A stretch of DNA of 37,247 bases. Source: Caldilineales bacterium (GTDB lineage Bacteria > Chloroflexota > Anaerolineae > Caldilineales > Caldilineaceae). Shown here in pieces: positions 8,351 to 15,781 of this stretch. A model generated the notes under the pieces. It was not told the DNA's origin and made no database searches. It was given only the letters and a program-made list of their open reading frames with translations. Within the stretch, counting starts at the first letter, position 1, and every line of letters begins with the position of its first letter. The stretch spans positions 1 to 37,247 of the forward strand of contig JAAXGZ010000016.1 in NCBI GenBank assembly GCA_012271135.1. Reading direction: 5' to 3'. The translations under genes and the position numbers were made by a program.

Positions 8351-9104
8351 CGGCCGCAAGCAAACCCGAACCACCCTGCAGACGGTCCGCGACGAGGAAC
8401 AGGGCGACCGGACCGGGTTTCAGGGTCACCGGTACCGCACCACAGAGGTAGGCCGCCTTTCATATGCCGACTCGTTCTCGGACTATCTGGACTTCATCGG
8501 CCCCAGGGTGGAACAGGCCCTGCGCCTGCTCAGACCCCACGGCTCTTTCTTCTTCCACATCGACTACCGGGAGGTCCACTACTGCAAGGTCCTGATCGAC
8601 TCGGTGTTTGGACGGGACAACTTCATGAACGAAATCATCTGGGCCTACGACTACGGCGGCCGCTCCCGGAAGCGCTGGTCCCCCAAACACGACAACATCC
8701 TCTGGTATGTGCGGGATGCCAACCGCTACACCTACCGGTTCGACGACATCGACCGCATCCCCTACATGGCCCCCAGCCTGGTGGGCCCGGACAAGGCGCG
8801 CCGGGGCAAGACCCCAACCGACTGCTGGTGGCAGACCATCGTCAGTCCCAACAGCCGGGAGAAGACCGGCTACCCCAGCCAGAAACCGCTGGCCCTGCTC
8901 AATCGGATTGTCCGGGTGCACTCCAATCCCGGCGACACCGTGTTGGACTTCTTTGCCGGGTCGGGCACCACGGGAGAAGCCGCCCTGGGCAACGGACGCC
9001 ACGCCATCCTGGTGGACTCCAGCCCGAAGGCCATTGAGGTCATGGTCCGGCGACTGGCTATCTGGGATCCCGAAGTCATCCGTCCCCGGGATATGCAGAC
9101 ATAG
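8253..9104 (+). CDS. site-specific DNA methyltransferase, beta-class (N6-adenine or N4-cytosine)
   Basis: AdoMet-dependent DNA methyltransferase of about 283 aa. Catalytic motif IV (YIDPPFNTG) is near the N-terminus and the AdoMet motif I (LDFFAGSGTTGEA) near the C-terminus, which is the order of the beta class. Between them lie FIGPRVEQALRLLRPHGSFF and HIDYREVHYCKVLIDSVFG, typical of this family, and a variable region that probably contacts the target. TGYPSQKPLALLNRIV precedes motif I. Asp-Pro-Pro-Phe is found in adenine and some cytosine-N4 enzymes, so the modified base is not certain. An in-frame ATG at 8238 would add five residues, but the duplicate copy has GTG there while the ATG at 8253 is conserved. 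No restriction endonuclease adjoins it, so it may be an orphan. Confidence 0.85.
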   Translation: MNLQIHVGDNLPILEAMPAASVDLIYIDPPFNTGRKQTRTTLQTVRDEEQGDRTGFQGHRYRTTEVGRLSYADSFSDYLDFIGPRVEQALRLLRPHGSFFFHIDYREVHYCKVLIDSVFGRDNFMNEIIWAYDYGGRSRKRWSPKHDNILWYVRDANRYTYRFDDIDRIPYMAPSLVGPDKARRGKTPTDCWWQTIVSPNSREKTGYPSQKPLALLNRIVRVHSNPGDTVLDFFAGSGTTGEAALGNGRHAILVDSSPKAIEVMVRRLAIWDPEVIRPRDMQT

Positions 9105-9412
9105 GGGATCATGGGACCGTGTGCCCCGCGAACCATCAATTCAACGGCTATTCCTCTTCACGGACCGCGTCCGTGTCCACCGGCTGCCTCCGGGCTATTG
9201 TTCTCCCTGTACGAACCCAGGACACCACCACGACAGCACACATGCCAACCGCTTGTTATCGCAGCCAGATCTGTGCATGCACGTTCCGGCAATTGAGGTC
9301 AACCTCTTGGGAGTTAACACTCCCGTGCATCCGCAATGGTCATCTCGAGCGCAGTAGTCTTTGAACTGTTGGTGATGGCGACAGAAGACTCACAACCTCG
9401 CTGCCAACAGAT
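9105..9412. other. intergenic stretch without a recognised gene
   Basis: About 310 bp between the methyltransferase and the toxin-antitoxin promoter. The only structure noted is a 6-bp inverted repeat, GGGAGT-TAAC-ACTCCC (9309-9324), with no T-run after it. I see no credible ORF with a ribosome-binding site. Confidence 0.4.
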
Positions 9413-9445
9413 ATGACCCTCATGTCATATAATGGGTCATGACAT
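9413..9445 (+). promoter_or_regulatory. promoter/operator of the HigBA-like locus
   Basis: A perfect -10 hexamer TATAAT (9428-9433) lies only 5 nt before the ATG at 9439, so the transcript would start at or next to the start codon (leaderless). Two nested inverted repeats flank it: ATGACCC (9413-9419) with GGGTCAT (9434-9440), and ATGTCAT (9422-9428) with ATGACAT (9439-9445). No clear -35 is seen. Such symmetry around the -10 fits autorepression by the Xre-type antitoxin. Confidence 0.55.
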
Positions 9446-9788
9446 GGGAAGTTAACTTCCATCCGGCGTTCTATGAGGAGTTCCAAGGCTTGGCACCCGA
9501 TGTGCAGGATGAACTGCTTGCGCACGCGCAGGTCTTGGAAGAGTTTGGACCAATGCTGGGCAGACCGCTGGCGGACACACTCAAGGGGTCGCGACACGCC
9601 TGAAGGAACTCCGTTTCAACGCCTCCGGTGGGGTCTGGCGAACCGCATTTGCATTCGACCCCAGTCGGAAGGCCCTCTTGCTTGTTGCCGGCAACAAATC
9701 CGGCACATCTGAACGGCGCTTCTACAAACATCTGATCAGGAAGGCGGACGAACGCTTCGATGAGCATCTGAGTCGATTGCAAAGATGA
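9439..9788 (+). pseudogene. frameshifted RelE/HigB-like toxin (phage Gp49-like family)
   Basis: The N-terminal half reads from ATG 9439 (MTWEVNFHPAFYEEFQGLAP, to DTLKGSRHA) and hits TGA at 9601-9603. The C-terminal half continues in another frame from about 9600 (KELRFNASGGVWRTAFAFDP, KALLLVAGNKSGTSERRFYK, to LSRLQR), with its TGA at 9786-9788. Joined, these are the complete Gp49-like/HigB toxin of about 116 aa. Relatives I know have GSRHANMKELRF at the joint, so loss of four bases (AACA after GCC) would explain the break. The toxin family cleaves mRNA, usually at the ribosome. It is probably inactive here. The final TGA overlaps an ATG, but the antitoxin start is better placed at 9800. Confidence 0.75.
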
Positions 9789-9799
9789 AGGAGACATTG

Positions 9800-10150
9800 A
9801 TGACCACCCTCAAGGAGGCTATGGACAAGCTGCCAGCGGCGCGGCGACAGAAAGTAGAGGCTCGAGCCCAAGCACTGATTGCCGAGGAGATGTCGCTGAG
9901 GGACCTGCGAAAGGCACTTAGCCAAACCCAGGTGAGCGTCGCCGAGAAGTTGGGAATCAACCAGGAGAACGTATCCCGGCTCGAACAGCGCAGCGATCTG
10001 TTGCTTTCGACACTCAGCGGTTACGTGGAGGCGATGGGCGGGAAGCTGAGCCTGATTGCACAGTTCCCCGATCGGCCGCCGGTAGCCCTGACGGGCATCG
10101 CGGCACTTGACGACAAGAGCCCGGCAGCCAAGACACTTGACTCGGTCTGA
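9800..10150 (+). CDS. Xre-family antitoxin (HigA-like)
   Basis: A 116-aa DNA-binding protein with an Xre/Cro helix-turn-helix at about residues 37-75 (LRKALSQTQVSVAEKLGINQ, then ENVSRLEQRSDLLLSTLSGY). The C-terminal tail LSLIAQFPDRPPVAL is characteristic of antitoxins paired with Gp49-like HigB toxins. The start at 9800 is favoured over the ATG at 9785 by AAGGAG at 9788-9793, spaced 6 nt. It should neutralise the toxin and repress the upstream promoter with its nested inverted repeats. The gene is intact although the toxin is frameshifted, so it may now act only as a regulator. Confidence 0.85.
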   Translation: MTTLKEAMDKLPAARRQKVEARAQALIAEEMSLRDLRKALSQTQVSVAEKLGINQENVSRLEQRSDLLLSTLSGYVEAMGGKLSLIAQFPDRPPVALTGIAALDDKSPAAKTLDSV

Positions 10151-10259
10151 GCTCGGACAGCCCCAGGGATGATTGTGTCAACCGCTTGCGGCCGGTGCAT
10201 CTCCGGACAGGATGGAACCGGCTATCCGACGCGGCAGGTCCGGCTGTCCGGTGCCGGAC

Positions 10260-11456
10260 CTATGTCAGCCACAGCCATCCCACTGTTGCCGCAACGATCA
10301 CCAGCAGCCAGGACGGCACGCGCCAGAACACGAGCCCGGTAAACGCAACCAGAGCCATCAAAAAGGTGCGGCCATCCGTAACCGCCGAGACCCAAATCGG
10401 CTGGTACAAGGCCGCCAGCAGGACCCCGACGACCGCGGCGTTGATGCCTATCTGGGCCTTCTGAACGGGCTGGTGCCGCTGCACGGCGGACCAGAACGGC
10501 AACACGCCGAACAGCAGCAGGAACGACGGCAGGTAGATTGCCGCCAGACAGAACAACGCCCCCTGCCAACCGCTGGGGAACGGTGCCAGCACCGTTCCCA
10601 AATAGGCGGACAGACTGAACAGGGGCCCGGGCACGGCCTGGGCCGCGCCGTAGCCGGCCAGGAACTCGCTCGACGTCACCCAGCCTGGGGATACCACCGT
10701 GGCCTGCAGCAACGGCAGGACCACGTGCCCACCGCCGAACACCAGAGAGCCGGAACTGAAGAAGCTCAGGAACACCTTCACCAACTGGTGGTCCGCTAGC
10801 GTGGGGGCCAAACCCGACAGCAGTGCCGATGCCGCCAATAGCACTGTGAGTAGAACCAGGCAGAACACCGAAAGACCGCGGCCAATGCCCAACTCCCGGA
10901 TTGCGGACAGCGGTTCCTTGTCGTCCTGGGCGAGCCACTGCCCAGCCACGGCGGCCAGCCCCATCATCAACAAGGGTGCCAGGGGGGAGGGAATCAACAG
11001 GGAGCCGGCCGCGCCGACCACCGCCATGGACACCCGCACGCGATCGGGACAGAACTGGTTTGCCATGCGCCAGACCGCCTGGGCCACCACCGCTACGGCC
11101 ACCGTCTGGAGCGCGGTCAACAACCCCGGAGGAATGCTGTCGCGCCACACCGTCACCCCGTAGCCAAAAGCCACCATGATCAGTACAGAAGGCAGCAGGA
11201 ACGCGATCCATGCGAGAAAGGCACCGGCCAAGCCGGCGCGCGCCAGGCCGATGCCAATGCAAACCTGGCTGGAGGCCGGACCGGGCAGGAACTGGCAGAT
11301 GGCCACCAGGTTCCCGTAATCGCGTGCGGTGAGCCACCCGCGCCTCTGCACGAATGCCTCGTGGAAGTAGCCCAGGTGGGCAACGGGGCCACCGAAGGAG
11401 GTCAGGCCCAACCGCAGAAACACCCGGAAGACTTCGCCGAGGCTGCCTGGATTCAT
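10260..11456 (-). CDS. chrA: chromate transporter, ChrA/CHR family
   Basis: A 398-aa integral membrane protein of the long, two-domain CHR family. The conserved first-domain motifs are clear: FLRLGLTSFGGPVAHLGYFH near residues 12-31, then QFLPGPASSQVCIGIG. The second half repeats the pattern in FLSFFSSGSLVFGGGHVVLP and GAAQAVPGPLFSLSAYLGTV. About ten hydrophobic segments are evident. Characterised members export chromate, and several relatives carry related oxyanions. The gene lies 142 nt downstream of the sulfatase on the same strand and ends facing the antitoxin gene, 109 nt away. Confidence 0.9.
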   Translation of the reverse strand: MNPGSLGEVFRVFLRLGLTSFGGPVAHLGYFHEAFVQRRGWLTARDYGNLVAICQFLPGPASSQVCIGIGLARAGLAGAFLAWIAFLLPSVLIMVAFGYGVTVWRDSIPPGLLTALQTVAVAVVAQAVWRMANQFCPDRVRVSMAVVGAAGSLLIPSPLAPLLMMGLAAVAGQWLAQDDKEPLSAIRELGIGRGLSVFCLVLLTVLLAASALLSGLAPTLADHQLVKVFLSFFSSGSLVFGGGHVVLPLLQATVVSPGWVTSSEFLAGYGAAQAVPGPLFSLSAYLGTVLAPFPSGWQGALFCLAAIYLPSFLLLFGVLPFWSAVQRHQPVQKAQIGINAAVVGVLLAALYQPIWVSAVTDGRTFLMALVAFTGLVFWRVPSWLLVIVAATVGWLWLT

Positions 11457-11598
11457 TGATCGCAGCCTACAGGCCCATGGACGATTTCGGTTGCCTGATC
11501 ACCATGGGCAGGCACCGGGATGCCGGCATCACGCGGACCGCGGTCGCCTGATTGTGCCGGCCAACCGCAACGCATGCGTCTCCGATGCAGCCCAAAGA

Positions 11599-13011
11599 TC
11601 AGTAGTAGAGGATCTGTCGGGTGCCCGGATCCACGGCGCGGGCCAAGGCATCGAAGTTCCGCTGCATGAGCCGAAACCGCAGGTCGGCACTGCCGGGATC
11701 GTCCCACAGATTGTTGTGTTCCCGCGGGTCGGCCTCGAGATCGAACAGCTCCCCTACGTCAAGACCGTGGTAGTTCACGATCTTGTGGGTTCGGGTGCGC
11801 AGCATGGTGGCGTACATGCCGGTGAACTCCTCGCGGCCCGGCACGTCGGAATTCAAGGCGCTGTAGTACTCGGCCCGCACGAACTCCCGGTGGCGCCGGT
11901 CGTCGGCCCGTCCGGTCAGGAGGGACATCAGCGATCGGCCCTGCATCCGCTGGGGGATTTCCAGCCCCGCCGCCTCCAGCAGCGTCGGGGTCAGGTCCAG
12001 GAGCTCCACTAGTGCGTCGCTGACCCGGCCTGCCTGCACGGTCCCCGGCATGGAGATGATCAACGGCACCCTGACCAGGCCTTCGTAGAAGCGGCATCCC
12101 TTCATGACCAGGCCGTGATCCCCGAGGGCCTCCCCGTGGTCCGACGTGAAGATGACAAGCGTGTTTTCCCGCTCGCCGCGCTCGTCAAGCCAATCCAGCA
12201 TGCGGCCCACGTTCTCGTCCACCAGTTCGATCATGGCGTAGTAGGCCGCATGGATCTCCCGGCCGTCGAACTCGTCCGGATGTTGCGGCGAAGTTTGGAA
12301 ATCAACGCCGGCCAGGCTGGCCTGGGCCTCCAGGTCCGAGTCCCTGAACCAGGGGCCCGGCAACCGATCCTTGTCGAACCGCGCCCGGTAATCGGCCGGC
12401 GGATCGAACGGAGGATGGGGATCGAACATGTTGACCGACATCAGCCACGGCCCACCGCGCTCCTCGGCCATGAACTCCAGCGCCCGGTCCGTGCAGAACG
12501 TGGTCTGGTGGTACTCGGCCGGGATTGGTTCCGCCGCCGCATGCAGTTCGCCCAGGTCGGCGCCCTTTTCGCGGACCCAGCGCCGGTAGGCGTGATCCTC
12601 GCCCCATTCGTCGCGGGGCGAGTGGCTCCACTCGAACATCCGGTAACCATCGTCCCGGGGCCGCGGCTCGGTGCGACGGCTGGCTCCGGCCAGGTGCAGT
12701 TTGCCCGACAGGCCGCAGTCGTAACCGGACCCATCCCGCAGTGTAACCGTCACCAGCTCTGCGGCCTCCGCCCACAGGTCGTTGCCGTTGCGACAGCCGT
12801 GAACCGTGCTCGGGTAGAGCCCGGTCAGGAAACTGGAACGGCTGGGGGTACAGATGGGGCTTTGGCAGAAGGCCAAGTCAAAGGCCGTACCTTCGGCACA
12901 GAGCCTGTCCAGGTTTGGCGTGTGCACATGGGGATTGCCCAAGGCACCGATCGTGTCGAACCGCTGCTGGTCCGAGCATATCCAGAGTATGTTGGGAGCC
13001 GAACCCGCCAT
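11599..13011 (-). CDS. sulfatase (type I, formylglycine-dependent)
   Basis: A 470-aa sulfatase of the alkaline-phosphatase superfamily. The N-terminus has the metal-site strand NILWICSDQQRFDTIGALGN. The signature CTPSRSSFLTG (near residues 57-67) holds the Cys that becomes formylglycine in the C-x-P-x-R consensus. FTSDHGEALGDHGL is the second metal-binding segment. No signal peptide is seen, so a cytoplasmic or unconventionally exported enzyme is implied. Substrate could be a sulfated sugar, a choline-sulfate-like compound or a phosphonate ester; sequence alone does not settle it. It starts 17 nt after the dehydrogenase stop and is almost certainly in the same operon. Confidence 0.9.
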   Translation of the reverse strand: MAGSAPNILWICSDQQRFDTIGALGNPHVHTPNLDRLCAEGTAFDLAFCQSPICTPSRSSFLTGLYPSTVHGCRNGNDLWAEAAELVTVTLRDGSGYDCGLSGKLHLAGASRRTEPRPRDDGYRMFEWSHSPRDEWGEDHAYRRWVREKGADLGELHAAAEPIPAEYHQTTFCTDRALEFMAEERGGPWLMSVNMFDPHPPFDPPADYRARFDKDRLPGPWFRDSDLEAQASLAGVDFQTSPQHPDEFDGREIHAAYYAMIELVDENVGRMLDWLDERGERENTLVIFTSDHGEALGDHGLVMKGCRFYEGLVRVPLIISMPGTVQAGRVSDALVELLDLTPTLLEAAGLEIPQRMQGRSLMSLLTGRADDRRHREFVRAEYYSALNSDVPGREEFTGMYATMLRTRTHKIVNYHGLDVGELFDLEADPREHNNLWDDPGSADLRFRLMQRNFDALARAVDPGTRQILYY

Positions 13012-13028
13012 GCTTCCACCGCCTGTTT

Positions 13029-14078
13029 CTAGAGGTCGGGACTGAGGACAATCTTGACCACCGTGTCGCTGCCGAGCCGGTAGTCGCCGTTCAAGGCCTG
13101 GAAACCGTCGCGGACCTGTTCCAGCGGCAGGACATGACTCACCATGTCGGCATACGGGAACTCCAGCTTCTCAAGGATCGGCATGGCGCGCACGAAGTGG
13201 TCCTCGCCACTGCCCCAAATCGCCTCGACCCGGCAGTTTCGGACCATGAGCGACCGGTTGATGTTGAACTCCAGCGTGCCCATGTCAACAAAATGGCCCA
13301 CCTCGATGAAGGTGCCGCTGTGCCGCAGGTATCCCAGGCCTTCCGGTGTGGCCGACAGGAAGCCGGCACATTCGAACACCCGGTCCGCGCCCCGACGGCC
13401 CGGCGTGGCATCCAGGACCAGCTCCGTGCGCTCCTCGCCGGATGTCACTTCTTCAATGTCAATCGTGACATCGGCGCCAAACTTGCGAGCCAGATCCAAC
13501 CGCGCGGCCGGACCTCCGACCACAATGATTTTGCCGGCGCCGGACACCTTGGCGCAGATCGTGGTGACCAGCCCGATGGCACCGGAGCCCTGCACCACCA
13601 CCGTGTCGCCGAACTGAATGTCACCGCGCATGATGGCGTGCACCCCGACCGTGAACGGCTCGGTCAACACGGCCACCTCGGGCGGCAGGTCGGTCTTGAT
13701 GAAACAGGTATTCGGCTTGTCCAGGTACACATAGTCCGAGAACCCGCCGTAGAAGTGGGGAGCAGCATCCGGTTCGGTGTAGAAACCGTAGGCACCCGAA
13801 CTGGTGCCTGGCTTGAAGATGATGCGGTCACCTTCCTTGACCGGAACGCCGTTCCAGTCCGTTGCCACATCCTTGCCGAGGTCGGTGATGACACCGACGT
13901 TCTCGTGGCCCAGCACCATCTCCTTACTGAAACCGTTCTGCCACATGTGCAAGTCGGTGCCGCAGATGCCGGCCAGCTCCTGCTTGATTACCACGGCGTC
14001 CGCCACCGGCGCAGGGACATCGTATTCCCTGATGGCGAACTCCTGGCCCTTGGCTACGATGAGTCGGCCGCTCTTCAT
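13029..14078 (-). CDS. zinc-binding alcohol dehydrogenase (MDR superfamily), copy 1
   Basis: A 349-aa medium-chain dehydrogenase. Catalytic-zinc residues are in GICGTDLHMWQNG (Cys) and VLGHENVG (His-Glu). The Rossmann motif GSGAIGLV lies in the second half, followed by IIVVGGPAARLDLARKFGAD. The four-Cys structural-zinc lobe common in ADHs is absent: the region after GDRIIF contains no cysteines. It is clearly related to the gene at 15782-16837, with the same GTDLH.WQNG start and a shared C-terminal MVSHVLPLE motif. Together with the downstream sulfatase it may oxidise an alcohol or sugar derivative released from a sulfated substrate; that link is inference. Confidence 0.9.
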   Translation of the reverse strand: MKSGRLIVAKGQEFAIREYDVPAPVADAVVIKQELAGICGTDLHMWQNGFSKEMVLGHENVGVITDLGKDVATDWNGVPVKEGDRIIFKPGTSSGAYGFYTEPDAAPHFYGGFSDYVYLDKPNTCFIKTDLPPEVAVLTEPFTVGVHAIMRGDIQFGDTVVVQGSGAIGLVTTICAKVSGAGKIIVVGGPAARLDLARKFGADVTIDIEEVTSGEERTELVLDATPGRRGADRVFECAGFLSATPEGLGYLRHSGTFIEVGHFVDMGTLEFNINRSLMVRNCRVEAIWGSGEDHFVRAMPILEKLEFPYADMVSHVLPLEQVRDGFQALNGDYRLGSDTVVKIVLSPDL

Positions 14079-14262
14079 GGGAGGATGCTCCTTGTGATTC
14101 GGCTCGGGCTAAGGGGGCGGAAAATGCCGGGACACCCCTTGTGGCAGATCGGCCTGAATTCGCGCCTTCTGCCAGCGTTCCATTATCCGCGAGAGGCAAA
14201 CAATGGGAATTATATCCCTGACTTGACGACGGGTTCTTTGGCATAATGACATCCATAAATGC

Positions 14263-14288
14263 GAGAGTCCGGTGGCTACCGGACTCTC
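14263..14288 (+). repeat. perfect 11-bp hairpin at the tnpB left end
   Basis: GAGAGTCCGGT (14263-14273) and ACCGGACTCTC (14278-14288) pair perfectly around a GGCT loop. It sits about 25 nt before the tnpB ATG, where IS200/IS605 left ends carry the palindrome bound by TnpA. It overlaps a possible GTG start at 14272. In RNA it could also hinder translation of tnpB. Confidence 0.75.
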
Positions 14289-14313
14289 CACCGGACACGG
14301 AACTGGAACTTCC

Positions 14314-15714
14314 ATGCCCAACACTCCCGATTCTACCGCACAGACGCCGGACACCGTCCACCGCACGGTGCGCCTGCGCCTGTATCCCGGCGACACCGCC
14401 ACCGGCATCCTGCTGACGGCCATCGCCGGCGCCTGCCGTTACGTCTGGAACCACATGCTGGCCGACTGCGAGTGGCGGTATGCGCGCTGGAAGGAAATGC
14501 ACGTACCCGCTCTCAACTGGCCGGAGGTCCGGGAAGGCAAGACGGCATGGGCCAAGGCCGTCCGCAGGAAGATGGGACCCGGTCCGTCCACGAGCTTCTT
14601 CACCCTGGGCCAGCGGTTCACGGAGCTGCGCAACGACCCGGACCACGCCTGGCTGAAGGACTGCCCGTACAAGGTAGTTCGCTACAGCCTGAAGTACCTG
14701 GCCGACGCCTACGCGCGGTACAAGGCGGACCCGGCGAACGTGGGCAAGCCCCGGTTCAAGGCCAGGCACCGCACCGTGCCGGGCTTTACGATCCCCGACC
14801 AGGTGCAGATCCGGGACGGCCGCCTGCGCGTGCCCAAGGTCGGCTGGCTGCGGCTGGCGGACCGCGACCTGTACGCCGGCTGTCGGCCATTAACCGTGCG
14901 GGTCCGCATGGAGGGCACGGAACCGCATCCGAAGTGGTACGCCTACATCTGCTACGAAGTGCCCGCGGAGCAGGTGAAGCAACCCGCTCCGGACGGCGCG
15001 CTCGGCCTGGACCGCAATGTGGGGCAGGCCACGGACAGCGAGGGCACGGTGTACGCGATGCCCGACACGGACAGGCTGGATGCACGGATCGCCCGCAAGC
15101 AGCGGGAGCTGAGCCGCAAGCAAGGCTGGGGACCGAAGGACCGGCGGCCCAAGTCCAACCGCGGGCGACGTGTCAACGGGCAGTTGAACAAGCTGCAGCG
15201 CAAGCGGGCGCGCAAGCGCGACGATGCCACCCACCAGACCAGTCGCACGCTGGCGGACACGGCGCATACCGTGGTGGTGGAGGATCTGAACACAAAGGGC
15301 ATGACCAAGTCGGCCAAGGGCACAGTGGAGGCACCCGGCAAGCAGGTCAAGCAGAAGTCGGGGCTTAACCGGGCCATCCTGGCGAGCGGCTGGGGTTCGT
15401 TGGAGCGCAAGCTGGCCTACAAGGCCGGCGAACTGCGGAAGGTGGATCCGGCCTACACGTCGCAGACGTGCAGCCGGTGCGGCCATGTAGACCAGTCAAA
15501 CCGGCCGTCGCAGGCGGTGTTTGCGTGCGGGGCCTGCGGGTTCCGTGCGAACGCCGACCACAATGCGGCGGTCAACATTTTGGTGCGGGCGGGACTTCCG
15601 TGCGTGCCCGTTTCGGCCCGCGGGACAGGGGCGGCTGCACGGCGAGGGGCGATTCCATTGGGGACCCCGACGACCCGTGAACGAGATGGGCCGGCTGTCC
15701 AGTCCGGCCTATAA
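14314..15714 (+). CDS. tnpB: RNA-guided nuclease TnpB (OrfB of IS200/IS605)
   Basis: TnpB is the RNA-guided DNA endonuclease ancestral to Cas12; it cuts DNA next to a TAM using an omega-RNA encoded at its own 3' end. About 466 aa. It begins with VHRTVRLRLYP, the usual start of the family, then YVWNHMLADC. The split RuvC site is intact: Asp233 in GLDRNVGQ, Glu323 in VVVEDLNTKGM and Asp415 in ANADHNAAVNIL. The zinc finger has CSRCGH and CGACGF pairs. Basic stretches (RKQRELSRKQGW, KLQRKRARKRDD) lie between RuvC I and II. The ATG at 14314 is preferred because a GTG at 14272 lies inside the left-end hairpin. The tail (ARGTGAAARRGAIPLGTPTT) is a typical translated omega-RNA scaffold. Confidence 0.9.
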   Translation: MPNTPDSTAQTPDTVHRTVRLRLYPGDTATGILLTAIAGACRYVWNHMLADCEWRYARWKEMHVPALNWPEVREGKTAWAKAVRRKMGPGPSTSFFTLGQRFTELRNDPDHAWLKDCPYKVVRYSLKYLADAYARYKADPANVGKPRFKARHRTVPGFTIPDQVQIRDGRLRVPKVGWLRLADRDLYAGCRPLTVRVRMEGTEPHPKWYAYICYEVPAEQVKQPAPDGALGLDRNVGQATDSEGTVYAMPDTDRLDARIARKQRELSRKQGWGPKDRRPKSNRGRRVNGQLNKLQRKRARKRDDATHQTSRTLADTAHTVVVEDLNTKGMTKSAKGTVEAPGKQVKQKSGLNRAILASGWGSLERKLAYKAGELRKVDPAYTSQTCSRCGHVDQSNRPSQAVFACGACGFRANADHNAAVNILVRAGLPCVPVSARGTGAAARRGAIPLGTPTTRERDGPAVQSGL

Positions 15715-15720
15715 GTCCCC
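15600..15720 (+). ncRNA. predicted omega-RNA (TnpB guide RNA scaffold)
   Basis: In tnpB elements the guide RNA overlaps the 3' end of the gene and reads past the right end. Here the last 40 or so codons translate to the Ala/Gly/Arg-rich tail expected of scaffold sequence rather than protein core. They are GC-rich and end with a hairpin, GGCCGG (15689-15694) and CCGGCC (15704-15709). The element end, and hence the guide start, is estimated at about 15710-15725. The coordinates are approximate. Confidence 0.5.
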
Positions 15721-15781
15721 AAACAATGGCTTTTTCCGCCGACACGGAACCGGCGGCAGGTCGCCTCGGACCCGGCTCCGC

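Larger units (their letters stand above)
14250..15725 (+). mobile_element. IS200/IS605-type element carrying only tnpB (IS1341-like)
   Basis: The element consists of a subterminal 11-bp hairpin (14263-14288), a complete tnpB (14314-15714) and a hairpin at its 3' end (15689-15709). No tnpA was found, so mobility would need a Y1 transposase in trans. It lies between two paralogous dehydrogenase genes and faces the opposite way. IS605 elements make no target duplication and no terminal inverted repeats, so the exact ends are estimates. Confidence 0.6.

Noticed and set aside
14223..14247. TTGACG and CATAAT before tnpB as a promoter
   Set aside because: The spacer is only 13 nt, too short for a sigma-70 promoter.
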